Positions 24,866-34,375 of a stretch of 64,000 nt of DNA are shown here, one piece after another; the stretch's first letter is position 1, and each line of letters begins with the position of its first letter. Location: contig NZ_JAHKRC010000002.1 of assembly GCF_019345465.1 (NCBI RefSeq), positions 186,001 through 250,000 on the forward strand, given 5' to 3'. Below the pieces are notes generated by a model. It saw only the letters and a program-made list of their open reading frames with translations, had not been told where the DNA came from and did no database searches. The DNA is from Pseudomonas sp. NKUCC02_KPG. Its GTDB lineage: Bacteria > Pseudomonadota > Gammaproteobacteria > Pseudomonadales > Pseudomonadaceae. Made by a program: the position numbers and the translations under genes.

Positions 24866-25244
24866 CCCATCTATTGCGCTGCAAGCGGCGCTGCTGGCCA
24901 GGCTTGAGGATGAAGTTTCATGTCCGGTATACGACGGCGCTCCGATGGACACGCCGATGCCGTACATCTCGTTTGATCGAGAGATTTCAACGAACACTTC
25001 GCCGATTGCAGGCCGCAAGCGTGAGCAGCGGCTGATCTACCTGTCTGTTTGGTCTGATGCCCACGGTCAGGCCGAAGTGAAGCGCATCAACGGTGAAGTT
25101 ATCGCGGCTCTCAACGAGCGACCACTGCCGCTGGAAGTTGGCCGCGCTGTCTCGGTTCGAGTAGAACAGGCTGACGCTCAGCGCGATGCTGACGGCGTCA
25201 CCTATCAGGGATCTATTACGGTCCGCGTCATCACCACCCACTAA
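24858..25244 (+). CDS. tail terminator-like protein, DUF3168
   Basis: 128 residues with the DUF3168 layout: LQAALLARLEDEVSCPVYDG, PMPYISFDREIS, REQRLIYLSVWSDAHGQAEV and a C-terminal strand VTYQGSITVRVITTH. Proteins of this family cap the tail tube and set head-tail joining (lambda U-like). Confidence 0.85.
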   Translation: MSDPSIALQAALLARLEDEVSCPVYDGAPMDTPMPYISFDREISTNTSPIAGRKREQRLIYLSVWSDAHGQAEVKRINGEVIAALNERPLPLEVGRAVSVRVEQADAQRDADGVTYQGSITVRVITTH

Positions 25245-25299
25245 CACCAACACCCGGCCGCACTGCGGCTTTATCCAATGCGCCTTTGGAGGAATCCCC

Positions 25300-25800
25300 A
25301 TGGCCGAAGACAATCTCAATACAGCAGCCGGCTGCCGATTAGGGCTAGGCAGTAAGGACGGCGCCGACACTGAAGCGCTTTATAAGGCAGACGACTACGT
25401 CGACGTAGGCGAGATCGAAGACCTTGGCGAGTTCGGTGACACGTTCAGCTCAGTGACCTTCACCTCGCTGCGTGATGGTCGCGTCCGTAAGTACAAGGGT
25501 ACCGCCGATGCGGGCGACCTGACCCTGACTGTCGGGCTCGACAACGGTGATCTGGGACAAGCTGCGCTGAAAACCGCCCACAAGGATCGTGCACGGGGTG
25601 ACTACAACATCAAGGTAACCCTGAATGATGGCGATCCGGCCGCGGTACCGCCCGTGCTGCCGACCACGTTCTACATGCGCGGCAAAGTGATGAACAACAC
25701 CGTTGCACCGGGCGCCGCAGACAACGTAGTTCGTCGCAACGTGACCATCGCTATCAACTCCGAAATCCTCGAAGTTCTCCCAGGCCCAGCGGTGCCTTAA
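25300..25800 (+). CDS. major tail tube protein
   Basis: 166 residues from MAEDNLNTAAGCRLGLGSKD, ribosome-binding site GGAGGA. Features of lambda V-like tube proteins: VGEIEDLGEFGDTFSSVTFT, KYKGTADAGDLTLTVGLDNG and a C-terminal beta strand region. Placed between the tail terminator and the assembly chaperones, as expected. Confidence 0.88.
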   Translation: MAEDNLNTAAGCRLGLGSKDGADTEALYKADDYVDVGEIEDLGEFGDTFSSVTFTSLRDGRVRKYKGTADAGDLTLTVGLDNGDLGQAALKTAHKDRARGDYNIKVTLNDGDPAAVPPVLPTTFYMRGKVMNNTVAPGAADNVVRRNVTIAINSEILEVLPGPAVP

Positions 25801-25833
25801 CCTGCGGGGCTTCGGCCCCGATCCACAAGGATC

Positions 25834-26169
25834 ATGAATATGAGCAAGACCCTTTTCGGTACGGTCGACATCGTCCTGGACGGCGAGACCTATACCTTGA
25901 AGCCTACGCTTGGGGCAGTTCGCGCAATTGAAGCTTCATTTGGCGGTTTGCGTGGCGCATCTCAAGCTGTGAATGCGCTGAGCATTGTTGGTTGCGCGGT
26001 AATCGTTGCGTGCGGTGCTGGTTTGACCGGCAAGGAAGCGGACGTAGTTGCTGACAAAGTTTGGCAGGCTGGTGTTGTCGAAGTATCCATTCAGCTCAAT
26101 GCTTACCTCGCAGCACTGTACAACCCCAAGGGGCCTGATGCGGGAAAGGATCAGCCGGCGAAGGCGTAA
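25834..26169 (+). CDS. tail assembly chaperone, G-like
   Basis: 111 residues, an equivalent of lambda gpG: GTVDIVLDGETYTLKPTLGA then VRAIEASFGGLRGASQAVNA. It binds the tape measure and tube protein during tail assembly. The 3' end contains the heptamer GGGAAAG (26142-26148) in the zero frame as G-GGA-AAG, a classic -1 slippery site that would also produce the longer G-T protein. A second ATG at 25840 has better Shine-Dalgarno spacing. Confidence 0.88.
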   Translation: MNMSKTLFGTVDIVLDGETYTLKPTLGAVRAIEASFGGLRGASQAVNALSIVGCAVIVACGAGLTGKEADVVADKVWQAGVVEVSIQLNAYLAALYNPKGPDAGKDQPAKA

Positions 26170-26420
26170 GCGCTGTCGAGGATGGCAGTTACGTTGACCG
26201 GCTTTACGCGGTAGCCACGGGCTGGCTGGGATGGCCGCCTGATATGGCTTGGAGTACTCCGCTCCCTGAGTTGTTCCTGGCCATGGACGCCCGGATCGAG
26301 TGGGCGCAGATGACCAACCCGTTTGGTGGTGGTAAGCCTGGACCGAAGAAGGGCAAGCCTGCGCCGTCAGCGGTGGCTGCGAAACTGAGGCAGGTACTGA
26401 CGGGGCGGCAGGCACAGTAG
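26142..26420 (+). CDS. T-domain of tail chaperone made by -1 frameshift (G-T)
   Basis: After slipping back one base at 26142-26148 the reading continues GSAGEGVSAVEDGSYVDRLY, AVATGWLGWPPDMAWSTPLP, ELFLAMDARIEWAQMTNPFG and ends at TAG 26418-26420, about 92 residues beyond the slip. The frame has no start codon of its own at the right place. The G-T product is needed in small amounts to recruit tube subunits to the tape measure in lambda-like phages; the heptamer and overlap fit that mechanism. Confidence 0.85.
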   Translation, partial: GKGSAGEGVSAVEDGSYVDRLYAVATGWLGWPPDMAWSTPLPELFLAMDARIEWAQMTNPFGGGKPGPKKGKPAPSAVAAKLRQVLTGRQAQ

Positions 26421-26456
26421 ATTGGTATAGTTTCCAGTTTACTGGGAGGGATCCAA

Positions 26457-26960
26457 ATGAAAGCCATAGCCGTTATGGTTGCTACTGTTTTAATTGCAGG
26501 GTGCGAGAAACAAAAAAGCGATGAAGTGTTAACAGATTTGCCATACGGGAAATGGGTTCATATTGAAAACAAAGATGCACTTACCGACATAAAAACGAGC
26601 TCAACAATTCTCAAGTCTTGGCCTGTTTCGGATGGAAACCCAAGCCCTGTCGAGATGCATTTTCGATGCTCTGAGGGTAGGCTCGATTTTTATCTGAGCT
26701 GGAATCGTTACGTTGGCTCCGATCCTTTAGTCGATACGAGGATTGATAGTGACCCGCATCAGCCCAATACATGGGGGTCATCAACAAATGGGAAGTCTAC
26801 TTTTTATCCATTTTTTAATTCGGCGTATCTCGATAGATTGGCCTCTAGCACATCGTACATCGCAAGAGTTTCAGCACCCGATCGCGACATCACAGCTAAG
26901 TTTGATACATCAAAATTGCAGCAAGAGACAAAAACCATTCGTGAGGAGTGCAAAATCTAA
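26457..26960 (+). CDS. lipoprotein inserted in the tail operon
   Basis: 167 residues with a lipoprotein signal: MKAIAVMVATVLIAGC, lipobox LIAGC at Cys16. The mature region (MHFRCSEGRLDFYLSWNRYV, PFFNSAYLDRLASSTSYIAR, then a C-terminal EECKI) resembles the VasI-like beta-sandwich family. It lies between chaperone and tape measure where no structural gene is expected, is AT-rich compared with neighbours, and has its own terminator. A moron, perhaps a superinfection-exclusion lipoprotein (inference). Confidence 0.75.
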   Translation: MKAIAVMVATVLIAGCEKQKSDEVLTDLPYGKWVHIENKDALTDIKTSSTILKSWPVSDGNPSPVEMHFRCSEGRLDFYLSWNRYVGSDPLVDTRIDSDPHQPNTWGSSTNGKSTFYPFFNSAYLDRLASSTSYIARVSAPDRDITAKFDTSKLQQETKTIREECKI

Positions 26961-26978
26961 AGTACTTCTTCCACTTTT

Positions 26979-27003
26979 AAAGCCGCCCATGGGCGGCTTT
27001 TTG
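26979..27003 (+). terminator. terminator after the lipoprotein gene
   Basis: AAAGCCGCCC pairs with GGGCGGCTTT around AT, ending in TTTTTG. It isolates the lipoprotein transcript from the tape measure gene, although late read-through must pass it for tail synthesis. Confidence 0.85.
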
Positions 27004-27019
27004 TTATCTGGAGAAAAGC

Positions 27020-30000
27020 ATGGCAGGCACTGACGTTCAGGGGATGCTTGTCCGTATCGAGGCGACAACAGCTCAACTTCGTCAGGAACTGGCGCGTGCA
27101 GACTCCAGTGTTGGACAGGCGTCTGACCGCATTGACCGAAACCTGAGTCGGGTCGACAACGCTTTCGATCGTGCCGGTGACCGAGCTCAGCACGCCTCTG
27201 GATTGATCAAGAGCGCTCTTGCAGCCGCAGTGGGCGCCGCCTCAATCGGAAAAATCATCGAAACCGCTGACGCCTATAGCCAGATGTCCGATCGCATCGG
27301 TATGGCCACCGGCAGCGTTGGTGAGTACAACGAGGTGCAGGATCGCTTGCTGGAGACAGCCAAGCGAACCTACCGCCCCTTGGCTGAGGCTCAAGAACTC
27401 TACATCCGAACCTCGGGCAGCTTGAAGTCTATGGGCTATAACACCAGCCAGGCGCTGGACGTTATGGACAGTTTCAGCTTCCTGCTGGTTACTAACTCTG
27501 CGTCAGCAGATAAAGCCAGCTCTGCCATTGATGCTTACTCAAAAGCGCTACAGACCGGCAAGGTTGAAGCGGATGGTTGGCAAGCTATTCTGGCAGCGAT
27601 GCCAACGGTTGTTGACACTATCGCCGAGTCTACCGGTAAGACCGCAGAAGAAATCCGCAGTCTTGGAGCTCAGGGGAAGCTTGGATTGGACCTCTTGACT
27701 GGAGGCTTGCAAACAGCGGCGGTGGCCAACGGCGAGTTGGCAGACAGCATGGGCGTGGCAGTGCGTGACGCCATGCAAAACCTATCTAACTCTTTCACCG
27801 TCTACATCGGACGCCTGAACGAAACTTCAGACTTCACCGGCGTTCTTGGAAGCGGTATTGCCACGCTTGGCGATAACTTTGAAACCCTTGCAGACATTGC
27901 CATTGTTACGGCCATCGCGGCACTCACCAGGTACGCGGCAACCGCAGCGAGTGCTGCGGCAACAGCCACTTACTCTGCTTACCGTGACGTGGCTGCGCGC
28001 AAAGCACAGGCGACGGCTGTTCTGCTCGCCTCGCAAGCAGAGCTGCAAAAAGCCCAGACCTCAGTCGTACTTGCGCAGCGTGAAGCAATTGCCGCTCGGG
28101 GCACGGCTGTTCAGACGGAAATGTCACTGCAGCTTGCCACGGCGCGCATGGTTGAAGCCCGGGCAACGGCTGCAGTTACTGCAGCTCAGGCTGGGTTAAG
28201 TAGCGCATCCGCAGGCCTACTCGGAATCCTAGGGGGCCCACTTGGTGTAGCGGCTCTGGCGATTGGTGCCGCTACGGCATTCCTGCTTCTGCGCGACAAC
28301 ACCGGATTGCTTGAGAAAAAGCTTGGTGATCTGGCCGATCCGATCGATAAAATCGCCGAACGTTTCGCAAAGCTTAACCGCGCAACACAGTCTGTAACTT
28401 TGCGCGAGCTTGAATCATCCATTGGGGATATGCAGTCAAAGCTTGGGCAAATGTCCGGCGCTATCGCTGATAAGTTTGAGAGCGATCTTCGAAATATGGG
28501 GGCAGGTGGCGCTGCGGGCCTTATGGCTGGCCTGACAACCCTCCCGGCTGATGTTCAGGGTGCACTGGATTTAGTTCGTAAAACTTCACAGGATCAAGCT
28601 GCCGGTATGACGGTTGACTGGAAAGCGGTGGCGGACCAACTGCGCACTGTTCCAGGCGTTACTGAAGCGATGGCGCAGGCCATGGAAAACAGCCAGATTC
28701 CAGTGTCTGAGCTGTCTGCTGAGCTGGGCAAGCAGAAAGATGTGATGGCAGCGCTCACCGGGGAGACTGACGACAATACGCGTGCTGAGCTGGAAAACGC
28801 TGCAGCAAAGACAGGCGCGGCTCAAGCAGGTCAGAAGTACCTAGACCAGCAGTTAAAACAGTTGGCAACTGCTCAAGACAAAACAAGCATGGATGCTGCC
28901 AACAGGTTCATCCGTGAGAACACGTTACTCACCGATGACATGGTCGTTGCTATCCGCTCTGCCGCTGCCGCCAAAGATGCGCAGAAAGCAGCAGACGACG
29001 CTGCTGCCAAGGCCAGGCAGAAGAACGCAACTGGCTCAGACTCCGCGGCGAAGCAGCAACTGAAATCGTTTGAATCTACCGAGGAAGGCTACAAGCGTCA
29101 GATCGAGCTGATCAATACCACGGGCGACAAAACCCAAGACGCCACCGAGGTGATGAAGCTCTCGTTTGAGCTGCAGGAAGGCAAGCTCGGCAAACTGTCC
29201 GAGGCGCAAAAGAAAAAACTACAGGGCATGGCTGCCGAGCTGGACACCCTGAATGCGCTGAAGAAAGCCAATGAAGACGCCTTGAAGCTGGAGGCATTCA
29301 AAAACGCTCAAGGCGTCGGCACTCAAACCATGAAAGATGGGTTTGAGCAGGAGCTCAAAGGAGTCGGCAAGGGTGATAAAACCCGTGACCGGTTAAAGGC
29401 AGACCTGGCACTTGAGCAGAAATATGCTGCTGATGTAGCCACTCTTAACGAACAGTTCCAAGCAAAAAATATTAGCGAGGATCTGTACAAGAGCGAAACG
29501 ATTGCCCTCAAGGAAGCATTGGCTGAACGCATCATTGCTCAGGAGTTGTACTACCAAGCGGTTGATGAGCAGCAAGCCAACTGGATGAATGGCGTCAACG
29601 AGGCTTGGTCGAACTATGCCGATGCCGCTCGCAACTATTCCCAGCAGGCTGCGGACCTGACCTCTGAAGCGTTGGGCACTGCAACCAGCGGACTAGGTAC
29701 GTTCTTTTACGATGTCGCTACCGGTGCCCAAAGCGCAGGAGATGCACTAGGCGATATGGTCGGCAACTTCGCAAAGTCGATGCTCCAGGCTTTGGCGGAC
29801 ATGGCGGCTCAGTGGTTGATCTACCAAGGTGTTCAGATGCTGGTTGGTAAAACTACTCAAGTGAGTGCAGCCGGAACGATGGCTGCCAACGCTTCAGCCA
29901 TGTCTCTCCAAGCTGGATTGGCCGCATTTGCATCAACCGCTGCAATTCCTATCGTTGGTCCTTTTGCCGCACCTGGTGCGATGGCTGCGGCCATGGCTGT

Positions 30001-30436
30001 GACAGGCCCACTTGCTGCGGCTGTCGGTATGACTGCCATGGCCGGCGCTGGATTCGAGGAAGGCGGCTTTACAGGTTTTGGCCCTAAAGACGAAATTGCC
30101 GGTCCGGTTCACCGTGGCGAATACGTGTTCGACGCAGAGGCTACGGCTCGCATTGGTGTTGGCACCTTGGAAGCGATGAGCAACGGTCGGCCTACGATAA
30201 TCGGTACTGGCAGGGGAAGCACCTCTGCTGCCCCGGCTCCCAGCCGGGCGCCTGCGGATAAAGGCCTGACCGTAAATCTCATCGAAAACCCAAGCAAAGC
30301 CGGTCAGGTTGAGCGCGGGAGAAATACCGATGGGTCGGAGTCTCTGACCCTTTTCGCTGCGCAGATCCGTGCTGGCGGTAACGAAGCGTCAGATACGTTC
30401 GAGTCTGTTTACGGGCTCAAGCGTAGTCCTAGCTAA
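27020..30436 (+). CDS. tail tape measure protein
   Basis: 1138 residues. The N-terminal ~230 residues are the tape-measure N domain (SASIGKIIETADAYSQMSDR-like, AQELYIRTSGSLKSMGYNTS, SADKASSAIDAYSKALQTGK, WQAILAAMPTVVDTIAESTG). Hydrophobic helices follow near 385-425, then long helical stretches, and a C-terminal lambda H-type region with AAQWLIYQGVQMLVG and EEGGFTGFGPKDEIAGPVHR. Its length sets tail length: about 1.1 kb of residues implies a tail of roughly 160-170 nm by the usual 0.15 nm per residue rule. Confidence 0.93.
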   Translation: MAGTDVQGMLVRIEATTAQLRQELARADSSVGQASDRIDRNLSRVDNAFDRAGDRAQHASGLIKSALAAAVGAASIGKIIETADAYSQMSDRIGMATGSVGEYNEVQDRLLETAKRTYRPLAEAQELYIRTSGSLKSMGYNTSQALDVMDSFSFLLVTNSASADKASSAIDAYSKALQTGKVEADGWQAILAAMPTVVDTIAESTGKTAEEIRSLGAQGKLGLDLLTGGLQTAAVANGELADSMGVAVRDAMQNLSNSFTVYIGRLNETSDFTGVLGSGIATLGDNFETLADIAIVTAIAALTRYAATAASAAATATYSAYRDVAARKAQATAVLLASQAELQKAQTSVVLAQREAIAARGTAVQTEMSLQLATARMVEARATAAVTAAQAGLSSASAGLLGILGGPLGVAALAIGAATAFLLLRDNTGLLEKKLGDLADPIDKIAERFAKLNRATQSVTLRELESSIGDMQSKLGQMSGAIADKFESDLRNMGAGGAAGLMAGLTTLPADVQGALDLVRKTSQDQAAGMTVDWKAVADQLRTVPGVTEAMAQAMENSQIPVSELSAELGKQKDVMAALTGETDDNTRAELENAAAKTGAAQAGQKYLDQQLKQLATAQDKTSMDAANRFIRENTLLTDDMVVAIRSAAAAKDAQKAADDAAAKARQKNATGSDSAAKQQLKSFESTEEGYKRQIELINTTGDKTQDATEVMKLSFELQEGKLGKLSEAQKKKLQGMAAELDTLNALKKANEDALKLEAFKNAQGVGTQTMKDGFEQELKGVGKGDKTRDRLKADLALEQKYAADVATLNEQFQAKNISEDLYKSETIALKEALAERIIAQELYYQAVDEQQANWMNGVNEAWSNYADAARNYSQQAADLTSEALGTATSGLGTFFYDVATGAQSAGDALGDMVGNFAKSMLQALADMAAQWLIYQGVQMLVGKTTQVSAAGTMAANASAMSLQAGLAAFASTAAIPIVGPFAAPGAMAAAMAVTGPLAAAVGMTAMAGAGFEEGGFTGFGPKDEIAGPVHRGEYVFDAEATARIGVGTLEAMSNGRPTIIGTGRGSTSAAPAPSRAPADKGLTVNLIENPSKAGQVERGRNTDGSESLTLFAAQIRAGGNEASDTFESVYGLKRSPS

Positions 30437-30446
30437 AAGGTGATCC

Positions 30447-30926
30447 ATGACCCCAATCGAACAGTGCTACGCCTCTGGCGGAGACATGATCATCAAGACC
30501 GTCGAAGTCCGGGCGGAAGGAGAGAGCGCCACACTGCTGTTTTCTCAGGGCTTCGATGACTGGACGTGCGTTACCGAGGACGGCAGGGAGCTGACCTTCC
30601 CGGGTGTGGCGATGGGGGATGCGCTGCCCAAGAGTGACGGCAGCGGATACCAAAGCCTGAACATCGAAATTGATAACACTCTGGGCAACGTGCAGAAGGT
30701 CGTCGAGGAATACCGGCTTGCTGGGAAACGGATTTACATCACTCACCGCGAATACCTGCTGAGCGATCTGAGTTATCCAACATCGATTTACCACCTCACG
30801 GTGCTGGATCGAGAGTACGCCGACAACACCGCCAAGTTCTCCTGCGGGTTCTTTGACCTGCTGAACATTGGGTTCCCGCGAGACAAGCTCACCACATTGG
30901 TCGCACCTGGCTTGAAGTACATCTAA
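30447..30926 (+). CDS. minor tail protein (tail tip)
   Basis: 159 residues, beta-rich, with MTPIEQCYASGGDMIIKTVE and a C-terminal block KFSCGFFDLLNIGFPRDKLT. Position between tape measure and the NlpC/P60 protein matches the M/L minor tail proteins or DUF1833-type tip proteins. It should form part of the distal tail hub. Confidence 0.75.
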   Translation: MTPIEQCYASGGDMIIKTVEVRAEGESATLLFSQGFDDWTCVTEDGRELTFPGVAMGDALPKSDGSGYQSLNIEIDNTLGNVQKVVEEYRLAGKRIYITHREYLLSDLSYPTSIYHLTVLDREYADNTAKFSCGFFDLLNIGFPRDKLTTLVAPGLKYI

Positions 30927-30928
30927 CC

Positions 30929-31363
30929 ATGCTCAAAAAATACTTATCCGCCCCTTACCGGGATGGCGGCCGGGGACCTATTGCCTTCGATTGTTGGGGG
31001 CTTTGCATCGCGGTTCGCCATCAGCTACTGGGCCTGCCTCTGCTGCCCAGCCTGGGCGCTGTAGGTAAGGACCGGCTGCGCGAGAACACCCACGCTTACC
31101 ACGACCTTAAGCAGGGCATGGAAACGTGCCCTCCAGAAGTCGGCGCCATTGCGGCGGTGTTCCGTGGCGCGCTGTGCCTGCATGTCGGCGTGGTGGTCGA
31201 GGCTGATGGCAGGCTCAAGGTGCTGGACACCAACCCTGGCGGTGTACGACTGCGCACCGTCCGTGAGTTTGAAACTGACTTTCCAAGGGTGGTCTTCTAC
31301 CGTGATCGAATTTTTCCCGAACAAGATGGCCGGCTCGGCGCCGATGGTCACCTACACGACTGA
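30929..31363 (+). CDS. tail tip NlpC/P60 peptidase, K-like
   Basis: 144 residues of the NlpC/P60 cysteine peptidase family: catalytic Cys22 in IAFDCWGLCIAV and His85 in CLHVGVVVEADG. Phage K-type proteins may cut peptidoglycan peptides during DNA entry or help tip assembly. The end overlaps the J-like gene start in another frame by 62 bp. Confidence 0.88.
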   Translation: MLKKYLSAPYRDGGRGPIAFDCWGLCIAVRHQLLGLPLLPSLGAVGKDRLRENTHAYHDLKQGMETCPPEVGAIAAVFRGALCLHVGVVVEADGRLKVLDTNPGGVRLRTVREFETDFPRVVFYRDRIFPEQDGRLGADGHLHD

Positions 31364-34358
31364 CCGTCGCATGACGCTGGAGCAGTGGCTGATCGAGCAG
31401 TCGCCCAGCTACCAGCGGATGGAGTCGCCTCCGATCAGCATTGTGCTGAATGACGAACTGATTGAAGCGAAGCGCTGGCATAAGGTGGCTTTCAAGCCGT
31501 CGGACCATGTCGAGATCTATCGCGAGCCCAAGGGTACCGACCCCTTCAGTATCACTTACGCCCTGTTTGCGGGCGCGAAGGCGGTGATGAAGATGATGGT
31601 GCCGAAGATGCCCGGCATGCCTTCGAACTCTACTGTGCAGGGCAGCCCCCTGACCGAGGCCAGCGCCAAGGGCAACAAGGTCAAGCTGGGCGACACCATT
31701 CGCCAGATCGCTGGACACCAAAAGGTATACCCGTCCTACTTGGCTGAACCACGCACCTGGTTTGTTTCTCCACGGGAGCAGTGGATCGAGATGCTGCTGT
31801 ACGTCTCGGCGGGTGATTTGGATATCCCAATCAGCAAGATCAAGGTGGGAGAAACTCCACTGATTTCGCTGGGTGCCGATGCACGCGTGACGATCTATCC
31901 GCCTGGTGCGGATGTGTCGGGCGATACCGCATCGATGCTCTGGTACAACGTGGCCGAAGTGGGAGCGAGTTCAAGCGGATCGGCTGGCCTGCAGTTGACG
32001 GTTTCGAACAGCATCACTCCATCGGCGCGGGCTTCGGCCTACCAGTTCAACGGCGAAACCATCTCGATCCCTGCGGGAGCGGGCGCGTTCCCTGCGGATT
32101 GGGTCAGCGGCTTGGTGATTCGTGCGCTGGCTTACTACGAATACACGGTCATCGATGGCGGCGCGGGACGTGACATCGTTCAAGGCCCGCTGGGGATGCT
32201 CAATCCTGAAGTCGGCATGCCGATCGAGGTCGTGGGTGCCAACGGCGGGTTGTACATCGTCAACAGCTACACGCCTTATGCGCCTGCAATACCGCCCGGC
32301 GCAGGTACGGCTTCAACGCTGCGGGGCTCCAGTGCTCCGTCACGCTACGACTTTGATGTGACACCGTTGACGCTCACTGTCAGCCGAGGCGGGACGGCAT
32401 ACCCGGTCACCCTGAACACTGCGACAACCGACCTTGCCGGTCTGGTGTCGGCGTTCAACGCTGCCAAGGACGCTGCGCCATTCATTGCCAGCGCCTCGCT
32501 GGGCCGACTACTGCTCACGGAAACGTCCGCTTTTACCGGCATGCCGCTGACTTCGACGGACGCGACTCTTTTCGGCAGCAGTCCAATCAGCAGCACCGGC
32601 ACTGCGCCAACCAGCGGGTCGCCTGAGCACCCCGCAGAGATGACCTTGAACTATGACGGCGGCGCGCCTGCGAATGGCCTTGCGCTGGGCACTGGCTTGG
32701 CCTGCATTGGTCCTAGAGGGTTGCGGTATCGCATCACAGCCATCGGTAGTTCCATTATTGAGGTCGAGCGTCTGACCTCTGCAGGTGCTGTTGATGAGGA
32801 TTGGCCTGGGTTCAGCTATCTGGAAAGCGTCAACAGCGTGATCAACCTCGATCCCTCCAGCCTGCAGGGTGGGTACCGCGGTCCCTTCGTCTGCAGCCCG
32901 GTCGGGGAGAAGGTCACCGCCATCGAGTACTCCGTCTTTGCGGCCAACGGCCTGATTGGTCTCGGAAAGAAAGGGGACATGTACGCTATTTCATCAGGCC
33001 ACCAGTTTGAATACCGGGATGCGGATATGGCCGGTGCTTGGACGGTATTGTCGAAATGGGTGAGTGGTGCTTCGCGTGACGCCCAGGGCTTTACCTTCCG
33101 ACATGAGCTGCCTTATCCGATGCGCCCTGAGTGTCGCCTCAAGCGCCTACCCAAGATCGGCGGCGCGAACGCTGACGAGGTCAACGACGACATGATGTGG
33201 TACAGCCTGCGCGGGTTGCGTCAGATTCGCCCAACCAGCTATCCGGGCATGACAGTCATCTCGGCCAAAATCCGTGGTGCTGACCGACTCTCAGCGCAAT
33301 CAGAGAGCCAGGTGAATCTAGAGGCCACCCGAATCCTGCCCCTGCGCAGCGGCGGCGCCTGGCAAGCACCTGCACCTACACGCGACATCGTGCCGTGGGT
33401 GCTGAATGTGCTCAAGTCCCTGGGCTACACCGACGCCGATATCGACCTTGAAGAGTTTGACCAGTTGCACGCGTCCTGTGTTGCCGATGGCCAGCTCTAC
33501 GACGAGACGATTGATGCCTCAAGTATTGTCAAGGAAGCGCTGAACAATGCGCTCGCCTGTGGCTGGGCTGAGCTGACCATCGCTAACGGGCTCATCAGGC
33601 CAGTCCGTGATGAGCCTAGAGCCGTATTTGAGCGCGAGTACGGCCCTAAGACCCAAACCTACTCGCCGCAGAACATGACCACGGCCTTGAAAATCAGCGG
33701 TCCGCTTCCTTCGATCAATGACTTCGATGGTGTGGACGTTGAGTTTTACTCGAGTAAAAGCTGGGCATGGGAAACCGTTGAATGCCGTTGGCCGAACGAC
33801 CTTGGGCTGAAAGTCGAGAAGGTAAAACTGCCCGGGGTGACTGATCGAGACCGCGCCTATCGGTGGGGTATGCGCCGCCGGGGGCACCAACTGTTCCGAT
33901 CGGATACTTACACCTGGGCGACCACGCTGGCAGGGCGCAACTCGGGTTACTTGAGCTTTTGCGCGGTGGCCAGTAATACACCGGGGCTTTGCCAGAGTGC
34001 GCTGTTATTTGGCGTTCAGCCGGTCATTGGCGGGTTGATACTTGAGTCGTCAGAACCACTGGATTGGTCTGCCGGTGGCGCCCACAAGATTGGCGTCAGA
34101 CGCCTTGACGGTACGCTGTCTGGCCCATATCCAGCGACACAGGTTGATGATATTCACGTCAGAATTGATGACCTGGACTTTGTTCCGGACACCAGCTTTG
34201 CGTTGGAGTCACCACACCTTTTGTTCGGGCCAGAAAGCAAGTGGGCTTATCCGGTTTTAGTGACCTCTGCCGACCCATCCAATGGCAATGTCTCAATGAA
34301 GGGGATGCCCTATGACGGCCGTGTTTACACCTATGACCATGCGATGGCGCCGGACTGA
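31302..34358 (+). CDS. host-specificity tip attachment protein, J-like
   Basis: 1018 residues from GTG at 31302, giving MIEFFPNKMAGSAPM, which fits the family; the frame is open further upstream inside the NlpC/P60 gene but lacks sense there. Early part: MTLEQWLIEQSPSYQRMESP; two fibronectin-like/beta regions follow, and the core has LPYPMRPECRLKRLPKIG and YSLRGLRQIRPTSYPGM. It forms the central tail tip that contacts the host receptor. RBS AGGGTGG upstream. Confidence 0.88.
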   Translation: MIEFFPNKMAGSAPMVTYTTDRRMTLEQWLIEQSPSYQRMESPPISIVLNDELIEAKRWHKVAFKPSDHVEIYREPKGTDPFSITYALFAGAKAVMKMMVPKMPGMPSNSTVQGSPLTEASAKGNKVKLGDTIRQIAGHQKVYPSYLAEPRTWFVSPREQWIEMLLYVSAGDLDIPISKIKVGETPLISLGADARVTIYPPGADVSGDTASMLWYNVAEVGASSSGSAGLQLTVSNSITPSARASAYQFNGETISIPAGAGAFPADWVSGLVIRALAYYEYTVIDGGAGRDIVQGPLGMLNPEVGMPIEVVGANGGLYIVNSYTPYAPAIPPGAGTASTLRGSSAPSRYDFDVTPLTLTVSRGGTAYPVTLNTATTDLAGLVSAFNAAKDAAPFIASASLGRLLLTETSAFTGMPLTSTDATLFGSSPISSTGTAPTSGSPEHPAEMTLNYDGGAPANGLALGTGLACIGPRGLRYRITAIGSSIIEVERLTSAGAVDEDWPGFSYLESVNSVINLDPSSLQGGYRGPFVCSPVGEKVTAIEYSVFAANGLIGLGKKGDMYAISSGHQFEYRDADMAGAWTVLSKWVSGASRDAQGFTFRHELPYPMRPECRLKRLPKIGGANADEVNDDMMWYSLRGLRQIRPTSYPGMTVISAKIRGADRLSAQSESQVNLEATRILPLRSGGAWQAPAPTRDIVPWVLNVLKSLGYTDADIDLEEFDQLHASCVADGQLYDETIDASSIVKEALNNALACGWAELTIANGLIRPVRDEPRAVFEREYGPKTQTYSPQNMTTALKISGPLPSINDFDGVDVEFYSSKSWAWETVECRWPNDLGLKVEKVKLPGVTDRDRAYRWGMRRRGHQLFRSDTYTWATTLAGRNSGYLSFCAVASNTPGLCQSALLFGVQPVIGGLILESSEPLDWSAGGAHKIGVRRLDGTLSGPYPATQVDDIHVRIDDLDFVPDTSFALESPHLLFGPESKWAYPVLVTSADPSNGNVSMKGMPYDGRVYTYDHAMAPD

Positions 34359-34375
34359 TAAAGGATCAAATAACC

